Part shown: positions 24,100 through 36,736 of the stretch, one piece after another
Layout of the letters: every line of letters starts with the position of its first letter
Position numbering within the stretch: position 1 is the stretch's first letter
Origin: Oxytricha trifallax
Lineage: Eukaryota; Ciliophora; Spirotrichea; Sporadotrichida; Oxytrichidae
Direction: 5' to 3'
Length of the DNA: 64,000 nucleotides
Assembly (NCBI GenBank): GCA_000711775.1
Contig: ARYC01001184.1
Span: 23,138-87,137 of the forward strand
Program-made: the position numbers and the translations under genes
The notes under the pieces: model-generated
Database searches by the model: none
What the model was told of the DNA's origin: nothing
What the model saw: the letters and a program-made list of their open reading frames with translations, nothing else

Positions 24100-25140
24100 T
24101 ATTCTCAAATGAGAAAGATTGAAGAGGCAATTAAAATAATACACTCTGGTAAAGCAAAGATCTGATTCAAATATGATAAGGTGGATGGCAGGTATTAATG
24201 CATTACACGAATGAAGTCTTACACTTATTAAGCTAAAGTTAAAGTCACATACAAACATAATTTAATAGAGTTTTTTAATGCAAAATAAAGAGGCTTAAAA
24301 ACTCATACCTGCCAAGAGAAAGTCTAATACTCTAAAGTCTTAAGTGAAAGTAGCAGAAGCTTAAGATACATAAATATTTAGAGTCACTGATACAACTAGC
24401 AAATGGTATGATTGTTAGCATGTTTATAAGAGAATTCAATGTATATGTCCGTAACAAATTTAGTTAAATTTATTAGCAATATGAAAAATATTTAAAAATG
24501 ACGTGCCTAACAAAACCAAAATTATCGTTATTGATGAGTATGCTTACAAAGTTTATACCTTCAAATAACTCAACGAACCTTAGTAAAAAAATGCGTTGTA
24601 AATGAATACAAACTGATTGAGGACTATAAAGATTATGCAAGAACTTAGATAAACTCGATTTTATCCTTGGCTATGGTTTTATTGTATAAAGACTTAAAAG
24701 ATTGAAATTGGTCTGTTTTATATCTATCATAATATATATCCAGATGTTTGATTAAAATTCTCAGAGAAATGACTAAGGTTGATCTAGAACTTCATGATTT
24801 AAGGTAAGTTTAGAGATATGAATAAAAAAAATGTTATTATGAAAAATATCTGTCCATTAGAAATAGTAGTCATAGATTTCAACAGAGCAATAAGACAAGA
24901 GATAGTGACTTTAGCTAAGGTTTACGGCATTCCAGGATATTTCAAAATATAAGAGATGTAGAAAAATGGTTATGTTTAATGGATGTTTGGCCGATCGATG
25001 CATTAATATTAGAGTAAGATATAGAAAATATGTCTCACTCTGGAACAAAGCACGAGAAATATTCAAAAAGATTGGTACTAAACATATTTTACAAGAAGAT
25101 GATGCGATTGTATTTGGAAGATTGTTGAGTGGATAATCTT
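24100..25140 (+). pseudogene. TBE 57-kDa zinc-finger/kinase gene, remnant
   Basis: Plus-strand fragments include a finger-2 relic (KYDKVDGRYQ, with the first Cys lost or shifted). A kinase N-lobe relic follows (IDEYAYKVYTFKQL, where the better copy has HQYAYKVYPFNYL). The metal-binding region reads VVIDFNRAIRQEIV, keeping the unusual DFN. Stops and frame changes separate the pieces. Confidence 0.65.
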
Positions 25141-25452
25141 AAGAGTCCTAGCATATCCAAGTTAATTATTAGACAATATAATGGAGCTCAACAAAATGCT
25201 AAGATTAAGAGATACCACATTTATAAACAAATAAAATTCGTTTGATTGGAAAACTAATATTCGTTTAAGAAATATAAATACTCTTAAACTTGCGTTTCTC
25301 TACTAACCCTATAAGATTCCTACTATTATCTACTAATCAAATCACTTAAAAATATAATTAAAAAGTATTGAGTCTTGGTTTTTTACTTGCTAGTTGATGA
25401 GGTCTTTTTAATTGTTGGATAAATATAATTTAATAGATTTATTATCATAATT

Positions 25453-26460
25453 TCAAAGTCTTTTTGAGGGATTATAATCCAATTGCCCATCAACTTGCTT
25501 TGTAGTTGTGAACTACTTTTTTATTGTCATCACAAGTTCCTTGGCTTTTTCATCCTAGCAGTCCTTAATCTTAAGATTTCTGAGAAAAACTTCATTGATA
25601 AAAGGTCCCACATTTCCTCCAAAATTTCTGAAATAATGATTTTAGTTGTGAATTTTTCTGTAAATAAACATCTCCGTTTACGATTAAGTTACGACTTGTA
25701 TGAACGATCAGAGTAAAAGGATGTCCAAATTTGACAGCCCTTTTTTGAAATTCTATTAGATTATCTACTAAAAGCTCAATTTTTTAAAGGAGTAGATCTA
25801 AAAGCATATTTTATATTTTATTATTTTAGGCTTGTTTAAAATAAATCACAAAAATGAAATATTTACATAAGTTCAGTTAGTAATTACCACAATTTATCTA
25901 GTAATATAATTAAGTTATTTAAAGTATAGATAATTTTATATTAATTAAGAAATTCTACTTCTTAATTAAATTAAATAAAATACAATTAAATTAAATTTAT
26001 TGAATCATGAAATTTGAAATTGAACAATCAGTAATTTTATTACTTTAAATTCTAATCAAATAAATTAACCAAACTTTGATTTTATTAATTTAATTTATAC
26101 CCTTAAAAAACACTAAGGTATAATTGAAGATTAAAAAAGGCTTAATTTTAGTTAAATATAAAGAATAAAAATATTTGGGTTTGATTTACGTTTGGGCTTC
26201 TGGGGACTAGTGAAATTTCGCTATGAGAAATTTGTATACTGCCTCAGAAATTTCATAAGTGCTCTTTTGACTGACGAAATAGGTTCATGGTTCAATCGTC
26301 TCTCGCCTCTTTCAATAACAGTCCTAATTCTTAGAAATCTACGAGACAGCTTTGCAGAAATTGAAGTTTGGCTTTCATTATTTCCTCTGATAAACTTATG
26401 GCCAAAAATTCTTATTTGGCAAGAGATTTTGGAATATTCTTAGTGTAAGTTATTCAACAA
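25453..26460 (-). CDS. Hypothetical basic protein in two pieces
   Basis: Unrecognised. The upstream piece (about 26460-26165) reads GHKFIRGNNESQTSIS, then LRIRTVIERGERRLN and SQRNFTSPQKPKRK. The downstream piece follows an AG splice-like site near 25670 and reads FGGNVGPFINEVFL, KIKDCQDEKAKELV, TTTKQVDGQLDYNP, and ends with TGA at 25453-25455. The 450 bases between are very AT-rich. The complementary plus-strand frames are hydrophobic and look like shadows. It is probably one host-type gene divided by an IES or intron; the start codon was not identified. Confidence 0.45.
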
Positions 26461-26939
26461 ATACTTAATAAAGTTACTAAGAGATTGAGATTAATTTTTG
26501 CATTTTATTATTAATATTGTTGAAACTATTCCTACATATTTAATATCTTACCATAAGTAAACATTCATTAAGCTTATTTTAAATTCAGTATTTTAGTATT
26601 TTATATTGAAAATTAAATATTTTGAATTAAGTCACAAAAGTTAGTAATTTATAAAGATTTACAGACCTCTATCTAAAAACACTAGCTTTTCTTGCATTAA
26701 AATCATCGTAATAGTTTAATTTTAATCATGAAAATAATGAATTTATCATTCTCTGGCAATATAATCAAGTCTAAAACAAAGTGGTTAAATTGCTCTTGGA
26801 AATATAATTATAATATAATATCTGGTAGATAGTATAGATTGCTTAAATTATTGTCGCTTATATTTAGATTGTTTTATAAAATAATATAATTAATTAGTAT
26901 ATTTTTTATAATGCAGTTTAATACTTCAATGAGATAGTC

Positions 26940-29880
26940 ATAACAAGAGCAAGACTAACCTTATTCGAGATGAAACTGGTCCAAATACTCCAATCTCTAA
27001 ATTACTATTTAAAAATTAATCATTCAAAATGTAATTGGTAAGCACCTTATATTTATTATCATTAATATATATATTTATAATTGATATTATAATTGAAAAG
27101 TATATTACAGTTGTTTGCTGCAGCATTATCTTTAGTTAATATGATTTATTTATGTTAGATAAAAGATAAAAACTTGTGGATATATATTTTAACAATGGAA
27201 ATTATAATGTGATCCTGTGTCAACACAGAACAACATGGGAGAAACACCTTTTTTTAAACTCAAAAAACAGCAATATGATTAATGACTCCTCCTCTTCTAG
27301 TTCCATAAGCAAATCTAAGAGATTAGTCCAGAAGGATAAAAAGAAGAAAACTATGATGGCAAAGATAGTATCTAAAGTTGGAACCGAAATTGGAGTATCT
27401 CTTTTGACAGTGCCCATGCTACAAAATGGAAGGAATAAGAAGAAAAGATTAGGAACAAGAGCTAGGGCTTAATCAAAGAAAAATCTATATAGCAGACTCA
27501 TTTGATTAATTTATCAGAGATGAATATATTGTCCATCAAAGAATAACCATAAACCTACTAGAAGATCCCAATAAAGGATTAGAAAGTACATAGGAAGAAA
27601 CCAAGGAAGGGATGAAGAATATAAAAAGACAAGACAACATAACAAACAGTTTAAATCAAATATTTTATAAAGTATAGCCACAAGAAGTATCTGAAAAGTA
27701 AATGATTATTGTGAACAACATTAATATCATAAACATAAACAGTTGCAGGGACGCAATTAATAAACTCAATTAAGAGGATAAAATTAATATGATGATAATT
27801 ATGAAAAGGAGTGATGATGATTCTAGCAAATATAAAAGTAAAAGAAAGCCATTACTCGCTAAAAATAAAGTTTAATCAGTTGAATTTATGAGTGTAGAAT
27901 TCGCTAACCCAACTAAGGCATTTGGGAGATTACATGATCAAGGTTCCGCAAGTCAAGTGGACAGTCATCATGGGAAAAGATTCAACTTAGGTTTATTAAA
28001 TATTAAATTGACAGTTAAGAGCCCAGTTCAAGCGCCTCATCAAATCAAAATAAATAAATCACCTCCGAACTTAAATTAAAGCTTGATGATCTAGACAATA
28101 ATAATAATAATACAAATAATATACAAGATTTTAAGTAAAATGAGACAGAGCCTAGCAGTGCTTCCAGTAAAAGTTCAAATTGTGAGAGAAGAAAAAGTAA
28201 AAGGTGAAAGTCAATGTGAATAAGGCAGTGGCTATTAAAAGACCAACTGTTATTTAAGAGATTTAACAAATTTTACGTAAACAGCTAGAAAATACAGAGA
28301 TGCATAATAATGCAATTATTATGAAGGATTAAGAAAATCAGAATAATTAGAATAATTAAACGATAAAATTGTGATTAAATTAGACGAAAGTCCTTCGTCT
28401 AAATATTTCAGAACACCACTTGTCTTACCATAAAACAGCAATAGCAACCAAAAAATTAAATATTCTCTATTATTAGAGAAATAGAAGAAAAAAAACATTA
28501 AAAAGTAGAAACTACAATAAAAATAGATAAAAAAAGTAAATATAAAAACAAATTATAAAATAAATAATAAAGTAATTAAAAGAATAGAAGAGAAAAGACG
28601 CAGAAGATGCTATCAAATAGATAGAATTAGTGAGAGAACAAAAGATAATGAAATAGAAGATTTAAAGAAGGAATTAGAGGATAAAGTCCGGTAAAAAAAA
28701 TAGAAAAATCTTAGAATGGCATAAGAAAAGAGAGAGAAGACAAAAGCAAGAATAAGATGAAAGACTAAAGAAGTAATAGCAAAATAAATAGCATGATTAA
28801 AAATGGAAAAAATTCCAAAAATTTGATATAATTTTTAGAAAATAAAAAGAAAGAGGAGTAATAGGAACAGCTTAAAATAAATAATTATAGATAAGTGTCG
28901 TTTAATAAGTTGGAAATGAACTCTGACTAATAATTGAAAGATGACGAGGACATAGGTTTTGCATAAATAAAGATTATTAAAAGCAGAATACTTTCCCTTA
29001 AAATTTAGTAGAGAAGAATGCAGTTTATTATATAGAACACCCCTATTTTAATTTTAATTAATAATAAGTTTTAGTTTGAATAATCCGCTGATTCTTCATT
29101 GAATCAAGATATCATGGATAAGTATTCAAAATCTTAAAGGAAACAAATACAAATAACTTGAATAGATTGACCTACTTTTATTATAATATTTTTAGTCCCC
29201 TAAAAAGGTATTGAGAATAAATAAACTTACAGCCATTAAGATACAATAAATAATATCATTTCTTCTTCAGGAACTCCCTCATTTAACAAATGAATTATTC
29301 TATTGCTTCTTCTAAAGTCAAAAGTTAGTTAGGCATTATATTGGAGCTGAGTAAAACAACTCACAAAGACAAGTAAAGCTCACCTAATTACAAGGTTTTT
29401 ATTAAAAGTCTTTTGAAAGCAGACCATAGCCTAGACAATTCTTCACCAAGTTAGTTCGATCCAAGCCAAAGTAATTTTAATAAGACCATTAAAAGAGCAA
29501 CCATTAATTTAAAATCCTACCAAACTCAAAATAAGATGATGGACTAGTTTGATGCAAGCAGAGACATCAAAATAACTACAATTTCATATGTTATGATTTC
29601 AAAAAAAAGTAGTGAGTTACAATTATAGCAAGCTGATAATTATCATGAAAGTAAAGCACCAAAAACTAAAATAAAAGAAAGTAAAGGAAAAGAATTAATA
29701 AGTGTAGTCAGTAGCAAATACACTCCAATAAAAAATCTTAATAAAAAACCTTTGAAATTTAAAAATTGTTTAAAATAATCATATTAAAAATTATATTTAT
29801 AGAATCATGTATTGTTATATAATGTAATTAAAGGACATAAAGCTTATGAAATTATACCCAGAATTCACAAAAAATTATGA
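26940..29880 (+). CDS. Large charged, low-complexity protein, coding tract with frame changes
   Basis: Unrecognised. The plus strand is protein-like almost without break, but in changing frames. Near 26940: KTNLIRDETGPNTPIS. 27274-27470: MINDSSSSSSISKSKR. 27424-28080, from ATG 27424: RKIYIADSFDQFIR, then FANPTKAFGRLHDQ. 28075-28206: DDLDNNNNNTNNIQ, SASSKSSNCERRKS. 28210-28375: RPTVIQEIQQILRK. 28376-28760: DESPSSKYFRTPLV, then a Lys/Glu coiled-coil-like stretch. 28760-29150: SDQQLKDDEDIGF. 29292-29880: DNSSPSQFDPSQSN and KYTPIKNLNKKPL, to TGA. A GTAA...TTACAG intron-like segment lies near 27030-27110. Frame changes may be introns, short IESs or decay. Confidence 0.45.
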
Positions 29881-30674
29881 AGAAATTAACAAAAGTAGGT
29901 AAACTTCATTCTCTTATTGCAAATAAAAATACTATTTAGACACTTTAAATTCATTACACCCAAATAAATAGTTATAAATTTCTCATTATTTTAAAGTTGG
30001 GCAATGCAATCTGCGCTCTCATTATCTCTCAATAATATAATAAAAACTTAAAATATATCATCTTCTCAAATGAATTACAATATTATTGGAGACATCACAT
30101 CACTGTGTTAAACAACAATCAGTTTAGAGAAATAAATAATATTAAATATTAAAATGCCAGACAATATACTTAGTTTTATATACTATTTGTATTATGTCCA
30201 AAAAAATTATATTTATTTCATTATTAATCACTACTGTGTAATTTAATTTACATTTATACATTTATAGGCAGATTTTTATTAATTTATATATCTCATTTTT
30301 CCTATTTGTTTTCTATTTTATCAATAATATACTGTATAGTTTTAATAAAAATTATGCTTAATAACAATCTAAATCACCTGCTCGAAAATCAAATGTATGC
30401 ACTATAAGGGCTGAACAAAATTTTGGTGAAAAAGATTAAAATCCTGTAAGATAATTTTTAATAATAACCTGTAGAAATTTTATCAGTAAGTAAATTCTTA
30501 ATAGTCTGAAGGCAGCAAAACTCATAAGTATTATCAAATTCAGTAATCTAATGTAAATAAAATCAAAACTTATACTTTATAGAGTAAATTGGGAATATAA
30601 AAGCCTTGTAAAATTAAGAAAATTCTTCGCAAAAGTCCTGTTAGTATTTATAGATTAGAATAGAATAGAAACCA
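29881..30674. other. AT-rich spacer
   Basis: AT-rich and without a protein-like frame longer than expected by chance. It ends at the worn left TIR of the next TBE. Confidence 0.4.
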
Positions 30675-30808
30675 CAAAACCATTTTCTAATTTTTTTATT
30701 GATTTTGTGATTGATAAAAGCAGGCTATTTAGGCTTACTTTATTAGGGTTTTAATAGAGTTCATGTAGGAGTTTATAGTTTTTTAAATATTGGTAATTTA
30801 TTTGAGTA

Positions 30809-31690
30809 TGTATGGGGTTTGGAATCAGTTTATGACAGTGAGAATTTTAATTTATTGATTAAGTTGCGTTGTGGATGTGACGATTATTGCGATCAACTCT
30901 AGCCTACTTTAATTACTCATCAAAAGCCAGACTGCTTCATAAAACTCCTGCTTTTATTAGGTCTCACTGTCTATTAGTATTGAATTTAAATTAATTGCAT
31001 CTTTACAATAAGACTAAGAGGCCCTAAAATTTTAGCATAATCAAATTTTTTATCTTATAAAAGAGTAAATCGCATTAAGAGAGTGATTGACTTTATTGTT
31101 CCATTTTATAGGACCAGTTTAAAATTATTTCAATTGAATGTAGAAATTTATGAGTAGAATTTTAAGTTCATTCATTCTTATGAAGCTTAGATTAAATACA
31201 AAATCTTTATATCTAGGTCTTGGTACAAGTGGTACAAGAGCAAAGTAGTATTTGATTAATATGTAATGGTTTAAACCTATGCTATTCTTGGTGGAATAAG
31301 TGAAGATAGTGACCTCAAAACTTATGTTATTCACCCCCATTCTATTAAGACTGAATAATTATTGCAATAACTCAGAGACAAGTAAGCTGACTAAGAAACT
31401 ATTCTGTTTGTAGTGAACTTATCAGTTCATAAAATTAAGACTCAAGGAAAGAATATGAAAGGTTAAATATAACAACTGTATTTAATGTTCCTTACAGTCC
31501 TCAGTTCAATGGAACTGAATTATATTGGGGGCTAATGAAGTTCATTATAAAAAATTGCTGCTCTACTATCTATTTAAAGATAAATACAGAAGATTTTATT
31601 AAAAGTGCTGCTAAGAGTATGGAAGATGAGAAAGCTGAGATGTAGGCTATAGATAGGAGATTTGTGTTTATAAATAAGTTTTAGATTTAA
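30809..31690 (+). pseudogene. TBE 42-kDa transposase, internally deleted
   Basis: It aligns with the transposase at 62711. The start region reads LESVYDSENFNLLIKLR. About 150 bases are missing after the ...KRP... block (the WAHFSL to NGISYK part). The region after it keeps VIDFIVPFYR, SWYKWYK-like and NGTELYWGLMK, so the third catalytic residue (Glu) is preserved although the gene is broken by frame shifts. Confidence 0.8.
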
Positions 31691-31704
31691 ATTAATTTAT
31701 AAGT

Positions 31705-32474
31705 TCACATATTAAATTAACCCTTAAAGGGATTTGGTTTCTCTTTCTTTTCTTCCTCTTAAGGTGTTTCTTCTCTTAGGTGAAAGCTCCTGCATCTAAG
31801 TTCATCTCATCTGGCTTTTATAAATCTTTGTAAAGTCTCTTACTATGTTCATGTTTTACTTAAGACTTTCTTGTTTTGTTTAAAATGCTGAGTTCTTTCA
31901 TCAAACATACACCAGTGCCAGGTTTTATATAAGGTTAGAACTAAGCTTTCTAGGGATGAATGGATGCTTCTACAGTTCCTACAGCCGGGTGTCGCTGACT
32001 TAAATTCCAAGCTACTCTTTTCTTCCGAGAAAATAATAAGGTTTCTTGCGAGCTTCTTAAATTACTTCATTTAAGCACTCTAGTTTCAGAGTTCCAAGAA
32101 CATTAAAGGAGAAGTTTTACTATGGCAAATTATTAGAGATTTTTAGTTGTGATTGAAGATCGAGAGCAACGTCTGGATCACTTAAAGCATCGTCATAAAG
32201 ATTTTTAACTGATACTTCAGTGTAGTCAGGATTTTAAATCATTCTATTTTATTTTACTTAAAAAAAGCCTTTATTTCTTAACTTAGTAAGGCTTTTAACA
32301 ATGAGATTTTGATTCCTTCCTGAGTTGGTAAGAAGAATCCAACTATAGATAATATATAAGTATAAGCAAAGACCTACCTTGGTATACCAAGTTTCTATAA
32401 GGGTTATCTTTAGTTCGAAATTTTCTAATTAAATTTTGAGATTGAATTCTTATTGCTTAATTCATATACACCAT
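31705..32474 (-). pseudogene. TBE 22-kDa gene, decayed
   Basis: The start at 32474 reads MVYMNQAIRIQSQNLIRKF, matching MESMNDAMKRVQAQELIQRF of the better copy. The C-terminal region (Met-Asn-Leu-Asp-Ala-Gly-Ala equivalent, then the NPF-like end) stops at TGA 31705-31707. Several frame shifts lie between. It converges on the transposase remnant. Confidence 0.75.
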
Positions 32475-33079
32475 CTTGATTCCACTTTCTTTAAATGTTA
32501 ATGAATTTAAAATTATGGATATCCATTCTAAGTTTATTGAAATCTTACTACTAAATAGGTAGGTCCTACAGGAGGTCAACCTTGAAAAGATATGCGGAGG
32601 AGCATTTAATAACCTGTCCTAAGTTTTCGGATTGACATCAATTTTATAAAACTATCTCCATTATTTTGCTCTTAATAATATTATATAACATTTGAGGCCA
32701 TCCATATTAAGTTTAAAATTTTATTAGGAGTTTTATTTAAGGTTAATACTTAATAGGAGCATATTAAGTTAAAGGAAATTGAATAAATTTATTCCTAAAT
32801 TACATTCATACTTGATTTGGAAAACCTCCTAGAGAAACAAAAATTCTTAAGGTTAGCAATTTAATTTACCAAAATGCAAAATACACTAATAAAATATTCA
32901 GCTTAAAACCTTTATGGGGATTTAATTTTATTACCTCTCATAAAAGATTTTACTAGAGTGTCCTAAATATAAATTAAAAAATTCCAAGGAAAATTTTATC
33001 ATTATTGCATTAAAAATTATCGGCAAAATAAAATGAGCGGTAACTTTTAAGAAGAGCGGCATTACTTGTGTACAAAAAA

Positions 33080-34150
33080 TGCTTTTAAATTATTATTCCA
33101 GCAGCAAAGAAATGTAGAGACCAGAGACTCTTGTACTCAGTTGGAGTCTACCTATTAATGACAACAATGACGAGAATAGCTTTAAGATACAATAAAAAAT
33201 AATAAGGAATTCATCAAAGTGAAGAATCAATAAAAGGAGTTGGTTTTATAAACCCACTATAGAGCATTAATTTTGCCAGTCAAGGTTGACAATCAATGGT
33301 GAGAATGCAATAAAGTTTTCTTCTTCACTAGATAAGTTTGAAAGATATACAAAAATGTGCCTATGCCATATCTCAAGCTTTAAAAAAGGATGGCAAGTAT
33401 TTCTGTGAGTTCTGTTAGAAGTTTGATTCTCATACGAAAAACCTCAAAATACAAAATCAAGTTTTTGTATTTATTCAAAACCTACTAGAAAAATATTCCA
33501 ATAATAAAGAAGGTCTTAAAGTTGAGGTACAGAAGTAATAAAAACGATGAAAGCAAGAACTTTTCTGTTTTTAAGATAAATAAAAACATGGTACAAATTT
33601 TAGTGCGATAATCTTCCTAAATTGAAAATTATTGATATAAATTCTTGTCTCGAAAGTTACCTTACTCTTAAGGATAATATAGAGAAGATATTCATAACTG
33701 ATACTAATTTGCCTCTAAAACATAACAATTCAAATGCTTCTTATCTGATGTCGAATTCTAAATATATTTTTCTATTGAATATTATGCTCTTTAATAGGCA
33801 AAGTATAGAGAGATTCTATAATTTAAGAAAAGATCATTTAGCTCTTTGAATTACCATTCTCAAAGTGACTTACAAATTTAATTATGATATAACATATGTT
33901 AAAGATAAATTAGCTGATTGTGCAGCAGATAGTTGAAGTTATTAAAGAGCTGCGAGAGCTTGGTTAAGTTCATAGAGACTTAAAGCCAGAAAAGATCATG
34001 ATGAACTTTCAACTTCTCAAAGTTTAAATTATTGATTTAGACAAACATAAATGAGTGCATGCTTCTAATTAGGAATCAATACTGTACTCAGCATATGCAT
34101 GTTAAACAATCATCAAATCATCAAGCCAAGTTAAAAGAATTAAGAAAGAA
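33080..34150 (+). pseudogene. TBE 57-kDa zinc-finger/kinase gene, decayed
   Basis: Finger 2 survives in part: DGKYFCEFCQKFDSHTKNL, with its His residues lost (it continues KIQNQVF). Further on, the kinase catalytic loop reads QVHRDLKPEKIMMNF and the metal-binding region IIDLDKH, where the better copy has IIDFNRA. Both the Asn of the loop (HRDLKPEN to EK) and the DFN motif are changed, so this copy could not be an active kinase. Confidence 0.75.
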
Positions 34151-34458
34151 TCAGACATTAACTTAGAAAGATAAAATTTAGAAAATTACCACATGACTCT
34201 AGCTTATGTTTGTGTAAAAGATTAAAAAACTCGTTAGTTATACTCACTTAAATTACTTATATTTGAACTATAAATCTCTGCATAAACCCTATAAAAACCC
34301 TAACAAAGTGTGTCTTAATAGTCTACTGTTATTAATGAAAATCTCAAACAAACTACTAAAGAGGTCTTGGGGTTTTTTTAATGGATCAGAATGATTAATC
34401 TAAGTCTCAAGTTTTCACATCAAGCAATTAAATACAGCTTATTCTGAAATTAAATCAA

Positions 34459-34948
34459 ATTAAAGTCCCCTACCACTAATTTCAAAATGATCGGTAATTT
34501 TATGTCAAGCTCTAAAAAATCAGACTCTACGAGCTTAATCTTTAATTTGTGAAAGTATGATGCAAGTATAAATATACCTTATATTAATAGCAAGTTTATA
34601 ATGATTAAATGTTATAAAAATAGCATTAAAAAAACCAATTATTTTAAGTAAATAGAAAAAGAATGTGAAAGTAGTTCATGATGATTATGAGTGTGATATA
34701 GTTGATGAATCCTTCACTATGAAAACCTATTTAACTATTAAAGACTCCCTTTACATCAAATTGTGATAGTTTACGATGAAAGTAATTACCTACAAAAACT
34801 AAAGAAAAAATACTACTAATATTGTAAATCACAATCTAATCATCTCTGGGGTGTGCAGAATAAAATAAATGGACTAATAGGATAAATTTAAATAAGCCCA
34901 AGATTAATTAACGCAGCATGTTTGAATATTAAAAAATAAAAATTTTGA
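34459..34948 (+). CDS. Hypothetical coding fragments, frames shifting
   Basis: Unrecognised. From 34459: SPTTNFKMIGNFMSSSKK. Then KYDASINIPYINSKF, overlapping KNVKVVHDDYECDIVDE and TMKTYLTIKDSLY. Then VYDESNYLQKLKKKYYQ and SNHLWGVQNKINGLIG, ending with TGA at 34946-34948. It begins just outside the TBE right end and may belong with the ORF at 35505. Confidence 0.4.
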
Positions 34949-35504
34949 ATTTAAAATTCAGTAATTATTAATTTTGTAATATAAGCAAAGTCAGGATTAA
35001 AGCTTTAAACCTAGTAATTTTAAAGATTAATTAAAGCACCTTAACAGGTTATGTTGAGATTTGATTGATATATTCTATTCTACATTATGTTAATAATTAA
35101 TTCTCTGTAGATTTTCATCTTCTCTTTTAAGATTTATGTTTCAAAGTGTTTTGAAAAATTAAATAATAATGAAAAAAACTTTTGAATATAGACCCTAATT
35201 TTAAAAATATTTAATGATTATAACAATAATTTAAAATTATACAGAGGTAAGATAATTGCCATTATATATATTTAATCATAAAAGACAAATATTTTGTGAA
35301 GATTCGAAAGAACTTAAGAAGAGCCATGAAAATTAAAAAACTATTAAAGTCTGTTGTGTAGCCATTTGCTTAGATCAAAGATCATAATCAAAACAAATAC
35401 AGCGGAGTATGATTTTTATAAATATTCATACTTTCTAATTATAGTTAGAACATATTGCAAAAATGAATTCTAATGCTCAGTGAATATGAGAGAGCTAAAG
35501 TATC

Positions 35505-35816
35505 ATGAATTTTAAACCAGTTTACATTATAAATATTCGTATATAATTCGTATCTGCTTTAAATCACGCTCAAAAGGCAATAATAGTTCAGCGAACGAAT
35601 ACTTTAATAATTAATAAACCAACTTTTAATTAATAAGCAAGATAAAAATTGCTCAATAAAACTGATGATGGTTTTCCATTAAGTAAAGTGAGACTTCTTT
35701 TAATGTTCATACCTAACGACCCCTCTTAAGCAAAAACTATGATTAAAAATGACAACTCTGGTTTATTATAATAGGAGTATGACTTGAAGAGAAGAAAAGG
35801 ATTTCGTAGATAATGA
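35505..35816 (+). CDS. Hypothetical protein, 103 aa, open frame
   Basis: Unrecognised. ATG 35505 to TGA 35814-35816 is 104 codons without interruption. It starts MNFKPVYIINIRIQF and contains LNHAQKAIIVQRTN, then KTDDGFPLSKVRLLL and IPNDPSQAKTMIKN, with a basic end (DLKRRKGFRRQ). The frames downstream (35842-36140) continue with protein character, so the gene probably extends beyond this stop through a frame change. Confidence 0.45.
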
Positions 35817-35841
35817 GAAAAATAAGAAAAATAGTGGCTGA

Positions 35842-36150
35842 GGCATTCAAACAAGTTACTATAAATAATAATTTTGTTAAATAAATGTTTCAATCAAGAA
35901 TTAGGAAAAGTAACAACTCTTTTTTCGGATAATCGAACAATTTCAGAACTTTATGCGAGAAAAGTAGGATCTACCTAAACTATCTATTCCTTAAATTTTA
36001 CTAAAATCATGAGGATAATGACCTAAAACAATATTTAGTTTGGAATATGATTAAAAGTATTAAAATTGAGATTAGACAGACCTAATTCGAGATGATGATT
36101 ATGTGAAGTTTATGGAATAAGAAGAAATAAATTAAAAATAATACCAACTA
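35842..36150 (+). CDS. Continuation of the preceding coding tract
   Basis: One frame reads GIQTSYYKQQF, then FFRIIEQFQNFMREKQ and DLPKLSIPQILL, to TGA 36010-36012. An overlapping frame reads FYQNHEDNDLKQYLVW and SIKIEIRQTQFEM. They are probably parts of one protein with the ORF at 35505; a frame slip or short insertion separates them. No domain is recognised. Confidence 0.35.
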
Positions 36151-36736
36151 TTTTGAAAAATTTAAATTCTCTAAGATACAAAACAGCTTATAACTTAAAT
36201 ACTTTGACGAGTCATTATGGAAAAATTATAAACTATAGTTAAATTGATAGAAATGGAACAGGCAATATAGGTATTGCGCAGCATTATGTAGTTAGGGGTT
36301 CTAAATTGCAGGTGCTAGATTTTATTAAATATTTAATTATTATTTTATTTAAGAATGAGCAATAAATATAAATAATAAAGCGAACTTATGATTGTAAGTT
36401 GTTGAATGCAAGTGAATTAGAAAACTTATCTCTCTAATAAAAATTTCAAAACTATAAAACTGTTTCAACTTTCCAGTATCCTTCATCTCTCTACATTTTC
36501 ATTAATGAACTACATTTCCTTGCGTGTGTTCCTCTGCTAAATAAGCACCCCGCCTAGCCGGTACTTAGTTATAATAAATATTTAGATATTTTTTATTTAC
36601 TTTCTTTGTAAGTGAACAATCTCCAAAGGCGTCCCCTTTTATTGTTTTCATTTGAGTATTATCCATTTAATTCAATTTTATCAATTATCAATTATATTTT
36701 ATGAGTATATAAAAAAAGATCTTTCTTAAAAACTTA

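Larger units (their letters stand above)
22900..25385. mobile_element. TBE remnant lacking the transposase
   Basis: It carries a decayed 22-kDa gene (-) and a decayed 57-kDa gene (+), divergent as in intact TBEs. The right end near 25305-25385 (CTAACCCTATAAGATTCCTA, then GTATTGAGTCTTGGTTTTTT) matches the worn TIR of the element ending at 34377. The 42-kDa side, which should lie left of the 22-kDa gene, is absent, and the intact TBE ends only 600 bases away. The left part was probably deleted. Confidence 0.65.
30675..34377. mobile_element. Degenerate TBE transposon in reverse orientation
   Basis: The order is 42-kDa (+), 22-kDa (-), 57-kDa (+), which is the element at 17445 turned around. The left end begins CAAAACCATTTTCTAAT. 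The right end finishes ACTAAAGAGGTCTTGGGG followed by T; both are worn versions of the TIR at 62573. The length (3.7 kb) and an internal deletion in the transposase show decay. No matching ANT duplication remains. Confidence 0.85.
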
